In this document: piece after piece, positions 51,187 to 59,327 of the stretch | How the letters are laid out: every line of letters starts with the position of its first letter | Numbering within the stretch: position 1 is the first letter of the stretch | DNA from: Paracoccus haematequi | GTDB lineage: Bacteria; Pseudomonadota; Alphaproteobacteria; Rhodobacterales; Rhodobacteraceae | Assembly (NCBI RefSeq): GCF_900631945.1 | Contig: NZ_UZWE01000025.1 | Coordinates: 56,147-120,146, forward strand | DNA: 64,000 bases | Direction of reading: 5' to 3' | Notes under the pieces: model-generated | The model's database searches: none | What the model saw: only the letters and a program-made list of their open reading frames with translations | Told to the model about the DNA's origin: nothing | Position numbers and translations under genes: made by a program

Positions 51187-51669
51187 ATGCAGGTCACTGC
51201 GACACGATACCGCACCGCCGCCATGACCGCCCTGATGGCCCTGGCCCTGTCCGCCTGCCGCGAGGAAGAGCAGACCCTGCCCGCCGCATCGGAACAGGCC
51301 CACCGGATGCCGGCGCAGGGGCAGGCCTGGCTGGATGCGACCGGCGACGAAGCCCCCGCGGCCTTTCTGGCCCGCGTGACCGGGCACCCCGCCGACGGGA
51401 TCGCGCCGTCCCTGGACCGCGCGACGGCCGCCTATGGCGACAGCCCGCGCATGATCGCCAATCGCGCGGCCCAGCTGTGGGACGAGATCCGGCGGAAGGA
51501 CGATCCGCCCATCGCCATCGCGGCGCTGCTGGACCAGCTTGCCGCTGGCGGCGGCCCGGATCGGCCCAGCATCGGCCCGGTGATCCAGCATTATCGCGTC
51601 CTGCGCGCCCAGGGCGCCGACCACGCCGCCGCCATGCGGGCCGCCACCGCCGAAGGCCGGGTGCCGTGA
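51187..51669 (+). CDS. mxaZ: MxaZ, predicted lipoprotein of the methanol-oxidation regulatory operon
   Basis: 160 aa. The N-terminus MQVTATRYRTAAMTALMALALSACREEE ends in a lipobox (LSAC), so it is probably a membrane-anchored periplasmic lipoprotein. The body is helical and Ala-rich with no recognised domain (AYGDSPRMIANRAAQLWDEIRR). Its place ahead of mxaY and mxaX, divergent from mxaF, matches P. denitrificans mxaZYX. Its TGA shares a base with the mxaY ATG. Role unknown; a periplasmic input to MxaY is plausible. Confidence 0.8.
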   Translation: MQVTATRYRTAAMTALMALALSACREEEQTLPAASEQAHRMPAQGQAWLDATGDEAPAAFLARVTGHPADGIAPSLDRATAAYGDSPRMIANRAAQLWDEIRRKDDPPIAIAALLDQLAAGGGPDRPSIGPVIQHYRVLRAQGADHAAAMRAATAEGRVP

Positions 51670-53054
51670 TGCGCTTTGAGGCCCGGATCCTGCCAGATGC
51701 CGCCGTCCCGTCCCGGATCCGGCCCTGGTCGCTGCACCGCATCGTCACCATCGTGCCCGTGGCGGTTGGGGTCATGCTCTGCGCCACGGTCGCCGCGATC
51801 ATCGTCCTGAACGCCCGCATCGCCATAGACGAGGAAACCTCGTCGGCCTTCCGCACCGCCCAGGCCACGGTCGCGGTGCGGATGCCGCCGCGCTTCGCGG
51901 GCCAGGACACGATGGGCCAGGCGATGCAGCTGGCCGCCGAGATCGACGCCCTGCGCCATCTTTCCGCCTCTGTGACGGACAACCACGGCCATCCCGTGAC
52001 GCCCCATGCGGAGGGTGCGGCGTTGACAGAGGACCAGGCGCCGGGCTGGTTCAGCGACCTGATGCGCCCCGAACTGCGGTCGGACCGCGTTCCGATCTCG
52101 CATTATCCCAACGTCCTGGGCTGGCTGGTCATCCAGACCGATCCCGCCGACGAGATCGCCGAGGTCTGGGAGGATTTCCGCATCATCATGCCGCTGCTGG
52201 CGCTGACCTGCGCGGCGCTGGTCGGCATGTCGATGGGCTTCAGCCGCCTGATCCTGCGCCGCCTGCGCGCGATCCAAGAGGCGCTGGGCGCGATGCGGCA
52301 GGGCGATCTGGACCGCCGCGCGCCGCCTGACCGGCTGGCGGAATTCGCGGCGCTGGCCAATGGCGTGAACGCGCTGGCCGACCACCTGACATCGCAGCGG
52401 GCAGAAAACCGGCAACTGCAAGCCCGGCTGCTGACCCTGTCCGAGACCGAGCGCGCGAAGATCGCCTCGGATCTGCATGACGACATGGGTCCGCAGCTTT
52501 TCGCGCTGAACGCGGCGCTGTCCCAGGCCCGCGCCGCCGCGCGCGAGGTTTCGGGCCCCGGATCGGCGCAGCTTGACGATGCGCTGCGGGCGATCCTGGT
52601 CCATGCGGGCGCGGTCCGCGACAGCGCCCGCACCGCGATCAACGACCTGCGCCCGATGCTGATGGGCCACGGATCGCTGCCTGAACTTCTGGGCGAACTG
52701 GTGGCCGAATTCGCCGAGATCGCGCCGGATGTGGCCATCGACCTGGATTGCGACGGACGGATCGCGGCCAGCGAGCCTGCGGAAACGGCGATCTATCGCT
52801 TCGTCCGCGAAAGCCTGCTGAACGCCGTCCGGCATGGCAAGGCCCGCCGCATCCGCATCGAGATGCGCCGGACCCAGGACCAGATCGTCACGCAGCTGCG
52901 CGATGACGGGCGCGGTCCTTCGGGGCGCGGCTCGGCCGGGGGACACGGGCTGGCCGGCATCCGCGACCGCGCGCGCGCCCTGGGCGCCGCCTTCGACCCG
53001 CCCCGCCGCGTGGGCGCCGAAACCGTCACCGAACTGAGGATGCCGCACCGATGA
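51669..53054 (+). CDS. mxaY: MxaY, sensor histidine kinase of methanol oxidation
   Basis: 461 aa. Helix (LHRIVTIVPVAVGVMLCATVAAIIVLN), periplasmic domain of ~120 residues, second helix (IMPLLALTCAALVGMSMGF), HAMP, then HisKA_3 with phospho-His270 (ERAKIASDLHDDMGPQLFALN) and a NarX-type ATPase (FVRESLLNAVRHGKARRI, GHGLAGIRDRARALGA). Controls the LuxR-type regulator MxaX in Paracoccus. Stimulus likely C1-related, not known. Confidence 0.92.
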   Translation: MRFEARILPDAAVPSRIRPWSLHRIVTIVPVAVGVMLCATVAAIIVLNARIAIDEETSSAFRTAQATVAVRMPPRFAGQDTMGQAMQLAAEIDALRHLSASVTDNHGHPVTPHAEGAALTEDQAPGWFSDLMRPELRSDRVPISHYPNVLGWLVIQTDPADEIAEVWEDFRIIMPLLALTCAALVGMSMGFSRLILRRLRAIQEALGAMRQGDLDRRAPPDRLAEFAALANGVNALADHLTSQRAENRQLQARLLTLSETERAKIASDLHDDMGPQLFALNAALSQARAAAREVSGPGSAQLDDALRAILVHAGAVRDSARTAINDLRPMLMGHGSLPELLGELVAEFAEIAPDVAIDLDCDGRIAASEPAETAIYRFVRESLLNAVRHGKARRIRIEMRRTQDQIVTQLRDDGRGPSGRGSAGGHGLAGIRDRARALGAAFDPPRRVGAETVTELRMPHR

Positions 53055-53722
53055 TCGAAGCCCCGCCCCGGAAACAATCGGCCAACGGCCTGAAGCGCAT
53101 CGTCATCATCGACGATCACCCCGTCGTTGTCGAAGGCTGGGGCCGCATCATCCGCCAGCGCATCCCCTGCGAGATCGTCGGCGCGGCCACCGCGCTGGAA
53201 GGCTGGCGCGCCTGGCGGGCGGCGCGGCCCGACCTGATGGTCGTCGACCTGACGCTTGGCGATCACCGGATCGCGGGGATCAAGCTGATCGACCGGCTGC
53301 GGATGCTGGACCGGGATCTGCCGATCCTGGTCTTCACCATGCATCGCAGCCCGATCCTGGCCCGCCGCGCGCTTCATGCGGGGGCCAATGGCGTCATCAA
53401 CAAGGATTCGCCCTCGGACGAGATCCTGATCGCCCTGACCGAGGTGCTGGCCGGCGGCAATTATGTCGAGGGCCGGCTTGCGACGCAGATCGCGCTGATG
53501 AACCTGCCCGGCCGGCGCGGCAATGCCGCCAACCTGACCGCGCGCGAGGAAGAGATCCTGGGCCTGATCGCCGAGGGCCTGTCCTATCGCGAGATCGCCG
53601 ACCGGGCCTGCATCAGCTACAAGACCGTGTCCAATGTCAGCCTGGTGCTGCGCGACAAGCTGGGCGCCTCCAGCCTGGGCGAGTTGGTGGTCAAGGGGAT
53701 CCGCTATTTCGACGGCGGCTGA
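53051..53722 (+). CDS. mxaX: MxaX, LuxR/NarL-type response regulator
   Basis: 223 aa. Receiver with acidic pair (IIDDHPVVVEGW), phosphoacceptor Asp66 (LMVVDLTLGD) and Lys in GVINKDSPSDEIL; C-terminal LuxR HTH (NLTAREEEILGLIAEGLSYREIADRACISYKTVSNV). In P. denitrificans MxaX activates mxaF transcription. Overlaps mxaY by 4 bases; the cobalamin riboswitch begins 108 bases after its stop. Confidence 0.93.
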   Translation: MIEAPPRKQSANGLKRIVIIDDHPVVVEGWGRIIRQRIPCEIVGAATALEGWRAWRAARPDLMVVDLTLGDHRIAGIKLIDRLRMLDRDLPILVFTMHRSPILARRALHAGANGVINKDSPSDEILIALTEVLAGGNYVEGRLATQIALMNLPGRRGNAANLTAREEEILGLIAEGLSYREIADRACISYKTVSNVSLVLRDKLGASSLGELVVKGIRYFDGG

Positions 53723-53830
53723 AAGGCATCTTTGTCACCGGGTTTGGCGCCCTTCGCGGGAATCGGGACCGACCGTCCCTTTCGACCGATAGGCGATCTT
53801 GTCAGAAAACCCGCTTCGGGCTAAGGACGG

Positions 53831-53999
53831 TGCGTCGGTTTCCACCCGGAATTAATAGGGAATCCGGATCCGCCCCTGGGCGACAACCGGAACTGCCCCC
53901 GCAACTGTAAGCGGTAGCCTGCCCGATCATGCCACTGGACCTCGGTCCGGGAAGGCCGGGCAATGCGATCATCCGCCAGTCAGGAGACCTGCCGACGCA
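53831..53999 (+). ncRNA. Cobalamin riboswitch
   Basis: Outer helix TGCGTCGG (53831-53838) with CCGACGCA (53992-53999). Core elements in order: TAATAGGGAA, GGGCGACAACCGGAACTGCCCCCGCAACTGTAAGCGG split over the P4-P6 region, GCCACTGG with GGGAAGGC, and the B12 box GCCAGTCAGGAGACCTGCC. It lies 107 bases before the binding-protein gene at 54107 and should repress it when adenosyl- or methylcobalamin is plentiful. Confidence 0.95.
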
Positions 54000-54106
54000 G
54001 TCTGTTCAACCCGAGCGGGTCGGCTCGGCGTGACATCGTGTTGCGGGTCGTGGTCCCCGCGCCTGTGTCCATGCCTTCCGTCCCGCCGAATGCATCGGAA
54101 GGAAGC

Positions 54107-55117
54107 ATGATGTTGAAGCTAGCCACGGCAACCGCCGTCGCCGTTGCCCTTGCGCCCATGGCGCTGGCGGGCACCGAATACCCGTTGACCCTGACCAGTT
54201 GCGGCCATCGGGTCACCATCGACAAGGCCCCCGAACGGGTGGTCAGCGTCGGCCAGAGCACGACCGAGATCCTGTATCTGCTGGGCCTGGCCGACAAGGT
54301 GGCGGGCACCGCGCTGTGGATCAACCCGGTCCTGCCCGAATTCGCCGAAACGGATGCCAAGGTCGAACGGCTGGCTGACAACGCCCCCAGCTTCGAAAGC
54401 GTCCTGGGCAAGAATCCCGATCTGGTCGTCACCGCCTATGAATGGATGATCGGGCCGCAAGGCGCCGTCGGCACGCGCGAGATGTTCGACGATTCGCGGA
54501 TCCCCAGTTGGGTCATGCCCACCGAATGCGTCGGCAAGGACAATACGCAAAGCATGGACGGCGCGCGCACGGTGATGTTCGACCCGGACCTGGTCTATCA
54601 GGGCATCGCGGAACTGGCGCGGATCTTCGATGTCGAGGAGCGCGGCGCCCAGGTCATCGCCGACCTGAAGGCGCGCGAAGCCGCCGCCGTGGACAAGGCC
54701 GGGGCGCTGAACCTGCCCGACGATGTCACGGCGGTCTTCTGGTATTCCTCGGCCGATATCGAGATCGATCCCTATGTCGCGGGCGCCTATGGCGTTCCGG
54801 GCTGGATGCTGTCCACGCTTGGGGTCCGCAACATCGTCGATTCCGCCGAGGAATGGCCGACCGTCGGCTGGGAAACCATCGCCAGCGCGAACCCGTCCTT
54901 CATCGTCGCGGCCGAGATGAACCGCCGCCGCTTTCCCGCCGACGACATCGCCGTGAAGCGCGATTTCCTGACCAGCGACCCGGTCGCCAGGGAAATGGAC
55001 GCCGTGAAGAACGACCGCATCGTGACGATCGAGGCCAATGCGATGGACCCCTCGGTCCGGTCGATCTACGCCCTGGAAGCCCTGGCCCAGGCGCTGGCCG
55101 GGTTCGGCCTGAAATGA
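54107..55117 (+). CDS. B12-type ABC transporter, periplasmic binding protein
   Basis: 336 aa with signal peptide (MMLKLATATAVAVALAPMALA). Type III binding fold as in BtuF/FhuD: YPLTLTSCGHRVTIDKAPERVVSVGQSTTEILYLLGLADKV and LGKNPDLVVTAYEW. The start is set by GGAAGGAAG just upstream; ATG at 54110 is equivalent. The cobalamin riboswitch in its leader makes cobalamin or cobinamide the likely ligand. Two cysteines (SCGHR, TECVG) could form a disulfide. Overlaps the permease gene by 4 bases. Confidence 0.9.
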   Translation: MMLKLATATAVAVALAPMALAGTEYPLTLTSCGHRVTIDKAPERVVSVGQSTTEILYLLGLADKVAGTALWINPVLPEFAETDAKVERLADNAPSFESVLGKNPDLVVTAYEWMIGPQGAVGTREMFDDSRIPSWVMPTECVGKDNTQSMDGARTVMFDPDLVYQGIAELARIFDVEERGAQVIADLKAREAAAVDKAGALNLPDDVTAVFWYSSADIEIDPYVAGAYGVPGWMLSTLGVRNIVDSAEEWPTVGWETIASANPSFIVAAEMNRRRFPADDIAVKRDFLTSDPVAREMDAVKNDRIVTIEANAMDPSVRSIYALEALAQALAGFGLK

Positions 55118-56151
55118 GGGATCGCGCCGTGGTGCAGGGCTGGGGATGGCTTTGGCTTGCGCCCGTGATCCTGGCCGCGGCGCTGTTCTTCGGCACGGCG
55201 GTGGGCGAGACGCGGATCCCGCTGTCGGTGGTGCTGGACGTGCTGTCGGTCAAGGCCGGCCTGTCGCAGGCCGAGGTCGGCGCCGTCGATGCCGGCGTGA
55301 TCTGGCATTACCGCCTGTCGCGCGCGGTCGTGGCGGCCTGCGGCGGCGCCAGCCTGGCGCTGTCGGGGCTGATCCTCCAGGCGCTGCTGCGCAACCCGCT
55401 GGCCGAACCCTATCTGCTGGGAATTTCCGCCGGTGCCTCGACCGGGGCCGTCGCGGTCTCGGTCGCGGGGATCGGAGCGGGGATGCTGTCGATGTCGGCC
55501 GGTGCCTTTGCCGGTGCGCTGACGGCCTTCGTGCTGGTGGCGGCGCTGGCGCGGGCGGCAGGCGGCGGCACCGGCACACGCGGGGCAGGGGTCATCATCC
55601 TTGCCGGTATCGCGGGGTCGCAGATGTTCAACGCGCTGACGGCGCTGATCATCGCCCGGTCCGCCAGCGCCGAGCAGGCACGGGGCATCATGTTCTGGCT
55701 GCTGGGCAACCTGTCGGGCGTGCGCTGGCCCGACACATGGCTGGCGCTGCCGATGGCCGGGCTGGGCCTGGGCGTGGCCTTGTGGCACGCGCGGGCGCTG
55801 GACGCCTTTACCTTCGGCGCGGACAGCGCCGCGTCGCTGGGCATCGGCCTGCGCCGGACGCAGGCGGTGCTGATCGGCACGGCGGCCCTGGTCACGGCGA
55901 TCATGGTTTCCATCGCCGGGGCCATCGGCTTCGTGGGCCTGGTGGTGCCGCATGCGATGCGGATCCTGGTCGGTCCCCGGCATGTCCGCCTGGTCCCCGC
56001 GACCGCCCTGGCGGGGGCGGTGTTCCTGGTCGTCTCGGACGTGGTGTCGCGGATCACCATTCCGGGCCAGGTTTTGCCGATCGGCGTCATCACCGCCCTG
56101 GTCGGCGCGCCCGCCTTTGCGCTGATCATGATCCGGGGGCGGCACCGATGA
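55114..56151 (+). CDS. B12-type ABC transporter, permease
   Basis: 345-aa FecCD/BtuC-family permease with about ten membrane helices. RLSRAVVAACGGASLALSGLILQALLRNPLAEPYLLGISAGASTGA and GFVGLVVPHAMRILVGPRHVRLVPATALAGAVFLV are family signatures. Overlaps its neighbours on both sides by 4 bases. Cobalamin specificity is from the riboswitch, since the family also carries siderophores and haem. Confidence 0.92.
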   Translation: MRDRAVVQGWGWLWLAPVILAAALFFGTAVGETRIPLSVVLDVLSVKAGLSQAEVGAVDAGVIWHYRLSRAVVAACGGASLALSGLILQALLRNPLAEPYLLGISAGASTGAVAVSVAGIGAGMLSMSAGAFAGALTAFVLVAALARAAGGGTGTRGAGVIILAGIAGSQMFNALTALIIARSASAEQARGIMFWLLGNLSGVRWPDTWLALPMAGLGLGVALWHARALDAFTFGADSAASLGIGLRRTQAVLIGTAALVTAIMVSIAGAIGFVGLVVPHAMRILVGPRHVRLVPATALAGAVFLVVSDVVSRITIPGQVLPIGVITALVGAPAFALIMIRGRHR

Positions 56152-56918
56152 CCCCGGTCCTGGAAGCCATCGGCCTGTCCCGCATCGTCGGCGGACGGCA
56201 GATCGTCGCCGATGTCAGCCTGCGCGTGCAGCCGGGCGAAACGCTGGGCCTGGTGGGACCGAACGGTTCCGGCAAGTCGACGCTGCTGGGGATGCTGGCC
56301 GGGCTGATCCGGCCCAGCGGCGGCGAGGTTCTGCTGGAGGGGCGGCCGATGGCCCGGATGTCCCGGCGGACGGTGGCGCGCCGCCTGGCGCTTGTCGCCC
56401 AATCGGCCGAGACCGGCGACCGCATCCGGGTCCGCGACGCGGTGGAACTGGGCCGCACCCCCTGGCTCGGCCCGCTGGAACCCTGGGGCGGGCGGCACGA
56501 GGCCGCCGTCGCCGCAGCCCTTGCCGCCGTGGGTATGGAGGCGATGGCGGATCGCGACTGGTCCTCGCTTTCCGGGGGCGAACGCCAGCGCGTCCACATC
56601 GCCCGCGCCCATGCCCAGGAACCCCGCGTCCTGCTGCTGGACGAGCCGACCAACCACCTGGACATCCACCACCAGATCGCGATCCTCGATCTGGTCGAGG
56701 CGATGGGCATCGCCTCGGTCATCGCCCTGCACGATCTGCACCACGCCCTGCGCTGCGACCGCGTTCTGGTGATGACGGCCGGGCGCTGCGCCGCCCTGGG
56801 CCCCCCGGCCGAGGTCCTGACCCCTGCGCTGATCCGCGACATCTTCGCGGTCGAGGCCGCGCTGATCCCCCATCCGGGCGGCGGACGCCCGGTCTTCGCC
56901 TTCCAACGTCTGTCCTGA
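56148..56918 (+). CDS. B12-type ABC transporter, ATPase
   Basis: 256-aa BtuD/FecE-type ATPase. Walker A GPNGSGKST, signature LSGGERQRVHIARAHAQEP, Walker B LLLDEPTNHLD and H-loop ALHDLHHALRCDRV are intact. Third gene of the riboswitch-headed operon; the pseudoazurin gene begins 11 bases after its stop. Confidence 0.93.
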   Translation: MTPVLEAIGLSRIVGGRQIVADVSLRVQPGETLGLVGPNGSGKSTLLGMLAGLIRPSGGEVLLEGRPMARMSRRTVARRLALVAQSAETGDRIRVRDAVELGRTPWLGPLEPWGGRHEAAVAAALAAVGMEAMADRDWSSLSGGERQRVHIARAHAQEPRVLLLDEPTNHLDIHHQIAILDLVEAMGIASVIALHDLHHALRCDRVLVMTAGRCAALGPPAEVLTPALIRDIFAVEAALIPHPGGGRPVFAFQRLS

Positions 56919-56929
56919 AAGGAACCGCC

Positions 56930-57361
56930 ATGCTGTTTCGCGCCGCCCTGCTTGCCTGCCTGCTGCCCGCCGCCGCCCTGGCCGAGGTGCACGAGGTCAG
57001 GATGCTGAACCGCAACGACACCGGCCCCATGCCGTTCGAGCCGGACTATCTGGTGATCCGGCCCGGCGACACGGTGAAGTTCATCGCCACGGATCCCGGC
57101 CACAACGCCGCCGCCATCGCCGGCATGATCCCCGAGGGCGGCGAGAAATTCATCGGCAAGATCAACGAGGAAATCGAGGTTACGCTGGAGGCCGAGGGCA
57201 TCTGGGGCATCAAGTGTTCGCCCCATTTCACCATGGGGATGGTGATGCTGATCCAGGTGGGCGACAGGCCCGCGAGCAAGGCCGATCTGCCCGACGACCT
57301 TCCCGACGCCGCGCGTCGGCGCCTGGACGAGATCCTGGCACGCCGCGACACTGCCGGGTGA
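56930..57361 (+). CDS. Pseudoazurin
   Basis: 143-aa periplasmic type I copper protein. Signal peptide of 18 residues (LLPAAALA), mature EVHEVRMLNRN. Copper ligands His58, Cys96, His99 and Met104 correspond to His40, Cys78, His81 and Met86 of pseudoazurins (DPGHNAAAI, IKCSPHFTMGMVM). The protein carries electrons to cd1 or Cu nitrite reductase, N2O reductase or peroxidase, and can serve other periplasmic dehydrogenases. Shine-Dalgarno AAAGGAA; 11 bases downstream of the B12-importer ATPase with no terminator, so apparently in that operon. Confidence 0.95.
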   Translation: MLFRAALLACLLPAAALAEVHEVRMLNRNDTGPMPFEPDYLVIRPGDTVKFIATDPGHNAAAIAGMIPEGGEKFIGKINEEIEVTLEAEGIWGIKCSPHFTMGMVMLIQVGDRPASKADLPDDLPDAARRRLDEILARRDTAG

Positions 57362-57485
57362 GCTGCGCCGAAGCTCCGGCCCTCGCGGTTGGCGCAAACG
57401 CAATGTCCTGTCGCGCGCCTGCCGCGATTCCCCCAGATGCGAATACGCCCATCCGCGCCCTCTCCCCTCGACGCGCGTCTTGTCG

Positions 57486-57595
57486 CATCGGTCGGCGGCT
57501 GACGGGGGTTGCACCGGGTGGGGTTGCGGTGCAGATGCAGGACAGGCCCGCGCCTGTCGATGATCGCCATGGTCGGCCGAAGCGAAAACCCGATG
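57486..57595 (+). other. Foldable leader upstream of ribBA
   Basis: CATCGG (57486-57491) can pair with CCGATG (57590-57595), enclosing two hairpins: TGCACCG/CGGTGCA (57510-57516, 57527-57533) and GACAGGC/GCCTGTC (57541-57547, 57552-57558). The layout is a multi-branch junction ending 50 bases before ribBA. The standard FMN riboswitch core is not present; only a tail resembling GCCGA...CCGATGG recalls it. The whole gap 57362-57645 holds no gene. Confidence 0.35.
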
Positions 57596-57645
57596 GTGGC
57601 GGCCAGGGTGTTGACCCGTCACCGACCCCTGTGCAGGAGCGGCGG

Positions 57646-58761
57646 ATGACCGACGACATTCCAGGACCGGTCGAGCGTGACTGGTCCGACGCGATTTCCC
57701 CCATCGAGGACATCATCAACGAGGCCCGCAACGGCCGGATGTTCATCCTGGTCGATCACGAGGACCGCGAGAACGAGGGCGATCTGGTCATTCCCGCGCA
57801 GATGGCCACGCCCGAGGTCATCAACTTCATGGCGACGCATGGCCGGGGTCTGATCTGCCTGTCGATGACCGGCGCGCGGATCGACGCATTGGGGCTGCCG
57901 CTGCTTGGCGCCAAGAATTCCAGCCGCCACGAGACCGCCTTCACCATGTCGATCGAGGCGCGCGAAGGCGTGACCACGGGCATCTCTGCCGCCGACCGCG
58001 CCCACACCATCGCGGTGGCCATCGACCCCGCCAGGGGCGCGGCCGACATCGCCACGCCCGGCCATGTCTTTCCGTTGCGCGCCCGCGACGGCGGCGTGCT
58101 GGTGCGCGCCGGCCATACCGAGGCGGCGGTGGACGTGGCCCGGCTGGCGGGGCTGAACCCCTCGGGCGTGATCTGCGAGATCATGAACGACGACGGCACC
58201 ATGGCCCGGCTGCCGGATCTGGTGGCCTTTGCCCAGCGGCACGGGTTGAAGATCGGCACCATCAGCCAGTTGATCGCCTATCGCCGCCGCCACGACAACC
58301 TGATCGCCGAACGCGGCCAGATGGCGGTCCATTCCGCGCATGGCGGCGACTGGATGATGCGCATCTTCGCCGACGACACTTCGGGCGCGGAACATATCGT
58401 GCTGACCAAGGGCGACCTGACCGCGCCCGGCCCGGTCATGGTGCGGATGCATGTGCTGGACCCCTTGCACGACGTGTTGGGCATCGGCCGCCGGAACGCG
58501 GGCACGCTGGACCAGGCCATGCGCATGATCGCCGACGAGGGCAGGGGCGTCGTCGTGCTGTTCCGCGACACCGAGCCGCGCCTGCCGCGGCAGGACGAGG
58601 TTTCCTCGCATGTGATCCGCCATTACGGGCTGGGGGCGCAGATCCTGTCCGCCCTGGGCCTGTCGGATCTGGTGCTGCTGACCAATTCGGCGCCGGTCAA
58701 GGTCATCGGGCTTGACGCCTATGGGCTTTCGATCCATTCCACGCGTCCGATCAAGGGGTAA
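57646..58761 (+). CDS. ribBA: RibBA: DHBP synthase with C-terminal GTP cyclohydrolase II-like domain
   Basis: 371 aa. Residues 1-205 are 3,4-dihydroxy-2-butanone-4-phosphate synthase with the acidic DHEDRENEGDLVIPAQ, the catalytic ISAADRAHTI and GHVFPLRA. Residues 206-371 resemble GTP cyclohydrolase II, but the zinc-cysteine triad (C-x2-GDxxxSxxCDC) and the RGEGRGI motif are replaced by ADDTSGAEHIVLTKGD and DEGRGVVVLF. So the second domain is probably inactive, as in many alphaproteobacterial RibB proteins. Start at 57646 follows AGGAG. Followed 3 bases later by ribH. Confidence 0.93.
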   Translation: MTDDIPGPVERDWSDAISPIEDIINEARNGRMFILVDHEDRENEGDLVIPAQMATPEVINFMATHGRGLICLSMTGARIDALGLPLLGAKNSSRHETAFTMSIEAREGVTTGISAADRAHTIAVAIDPARGAADIATPGHVFPLRARDGGVLVRAGHTEAAVDVARLAGLNPSGVICEIMNDDGTMARLPDLVAFAQRHGLKIGTISQLIAYRRRHDNLIAERGQMAVHSAHGGDWMMRIFADDTSGAEHIVLTKGDLTAPGPVMVRMHVLDPLHDVLGIGRRNAGTLDQAMRMIADEGRGVVVLFRDTEPRLPRQDEVSSHVIRHYGLGAQILSALGLSDLVLLTNSAPVKVIGLDAYGLSIHSTRPIKG

Positions 58762-58764
58762 GCC

Positions 58765-59232
58765 ATGGCCGCCAGCATCGAACATCACCAGCTTCCGCTG
58801 CCCCAGGTTTCCGGCGCGCGGCTGCTGATCGTCGTCTCGCCCTATTATCGGCAGGTGGCGGACGGGCTGGTCGCGGGCGCGCGGGCCGTGGCGGCCCAGG
58901 CAGGCGCCGCCCTCGATCTGGTCGAGGTGCCGGGCGCGCTGGAGATTCCCACCGCCATCGCCCTGGCCGCCGCCCGCGATCTCTATGACGGCTATGTCGC
59001 GTTGGGCTGCGTGGTGAGGGGGGAAACCACCCATTACGACACGGTGTGCAACGACAGCTCTCGCGGGTTGACGCTGCTGGGGTTGCAGGGGCATTGCATC
59101 GGCAACGGCATCCTGACGGTCGAGACGATCGCCCAGGCCCAGGTTCGGGCCGATCCGCAGGGCCAGAACAAGGGCGGCGGGGCGGCGGCGGCGGCGCTGC
59201 ACCTGGTCGCGCTGAAGCGCCGCTGGGCCTGA
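58765..59232 (+). CDS. ribH: 6,7-dimethyl-8-ribityllumazine synthase
   Basis: 155 aa. Family features RLLIVVSPYYRQVADGLVAGA, VEVPGALEIPTAI, GCVVRGETTHYDTVCNDSSRGL (with the catalytic His region) and GQNKGGGAAAAALHLVALKRR are intact. It condenses the RibB product with the pyrimidine intermediate in riboflavin synthesis. The usual nusB partner does not follow; an ABC importer does. Confidence 0.96.
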   Translation: MAASIEHHQLPLPQVSGARLLIVVSPYYRQVADGLVAGARAVAAQAGAALDLVEVPGALEIPTAIALAAARDLYDGYVALGCVVRGETTHYDTVCNDSSRGLTLLGLQGHCIGNGILTVETIAQAQVRADPQGQNKGGGAAAAALHLVALKRRWA

Positions 59233-59327
59233 TCCCCGGCCCCGTGTCAGGGGTGCGACTTCTGGTCGATTGTGACCGGGCGGCGGTCGTGCCACCTTGC
59301 GGTCGGAAGAAAGCCAAGGGGGGAACC

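Noticed and set aside
57362..57645. A canonical FMN riboswitch before ribBA
   Set aside because: The conserved core blocks could not be found; only weak 3' similarity and generic hairpins are seen.
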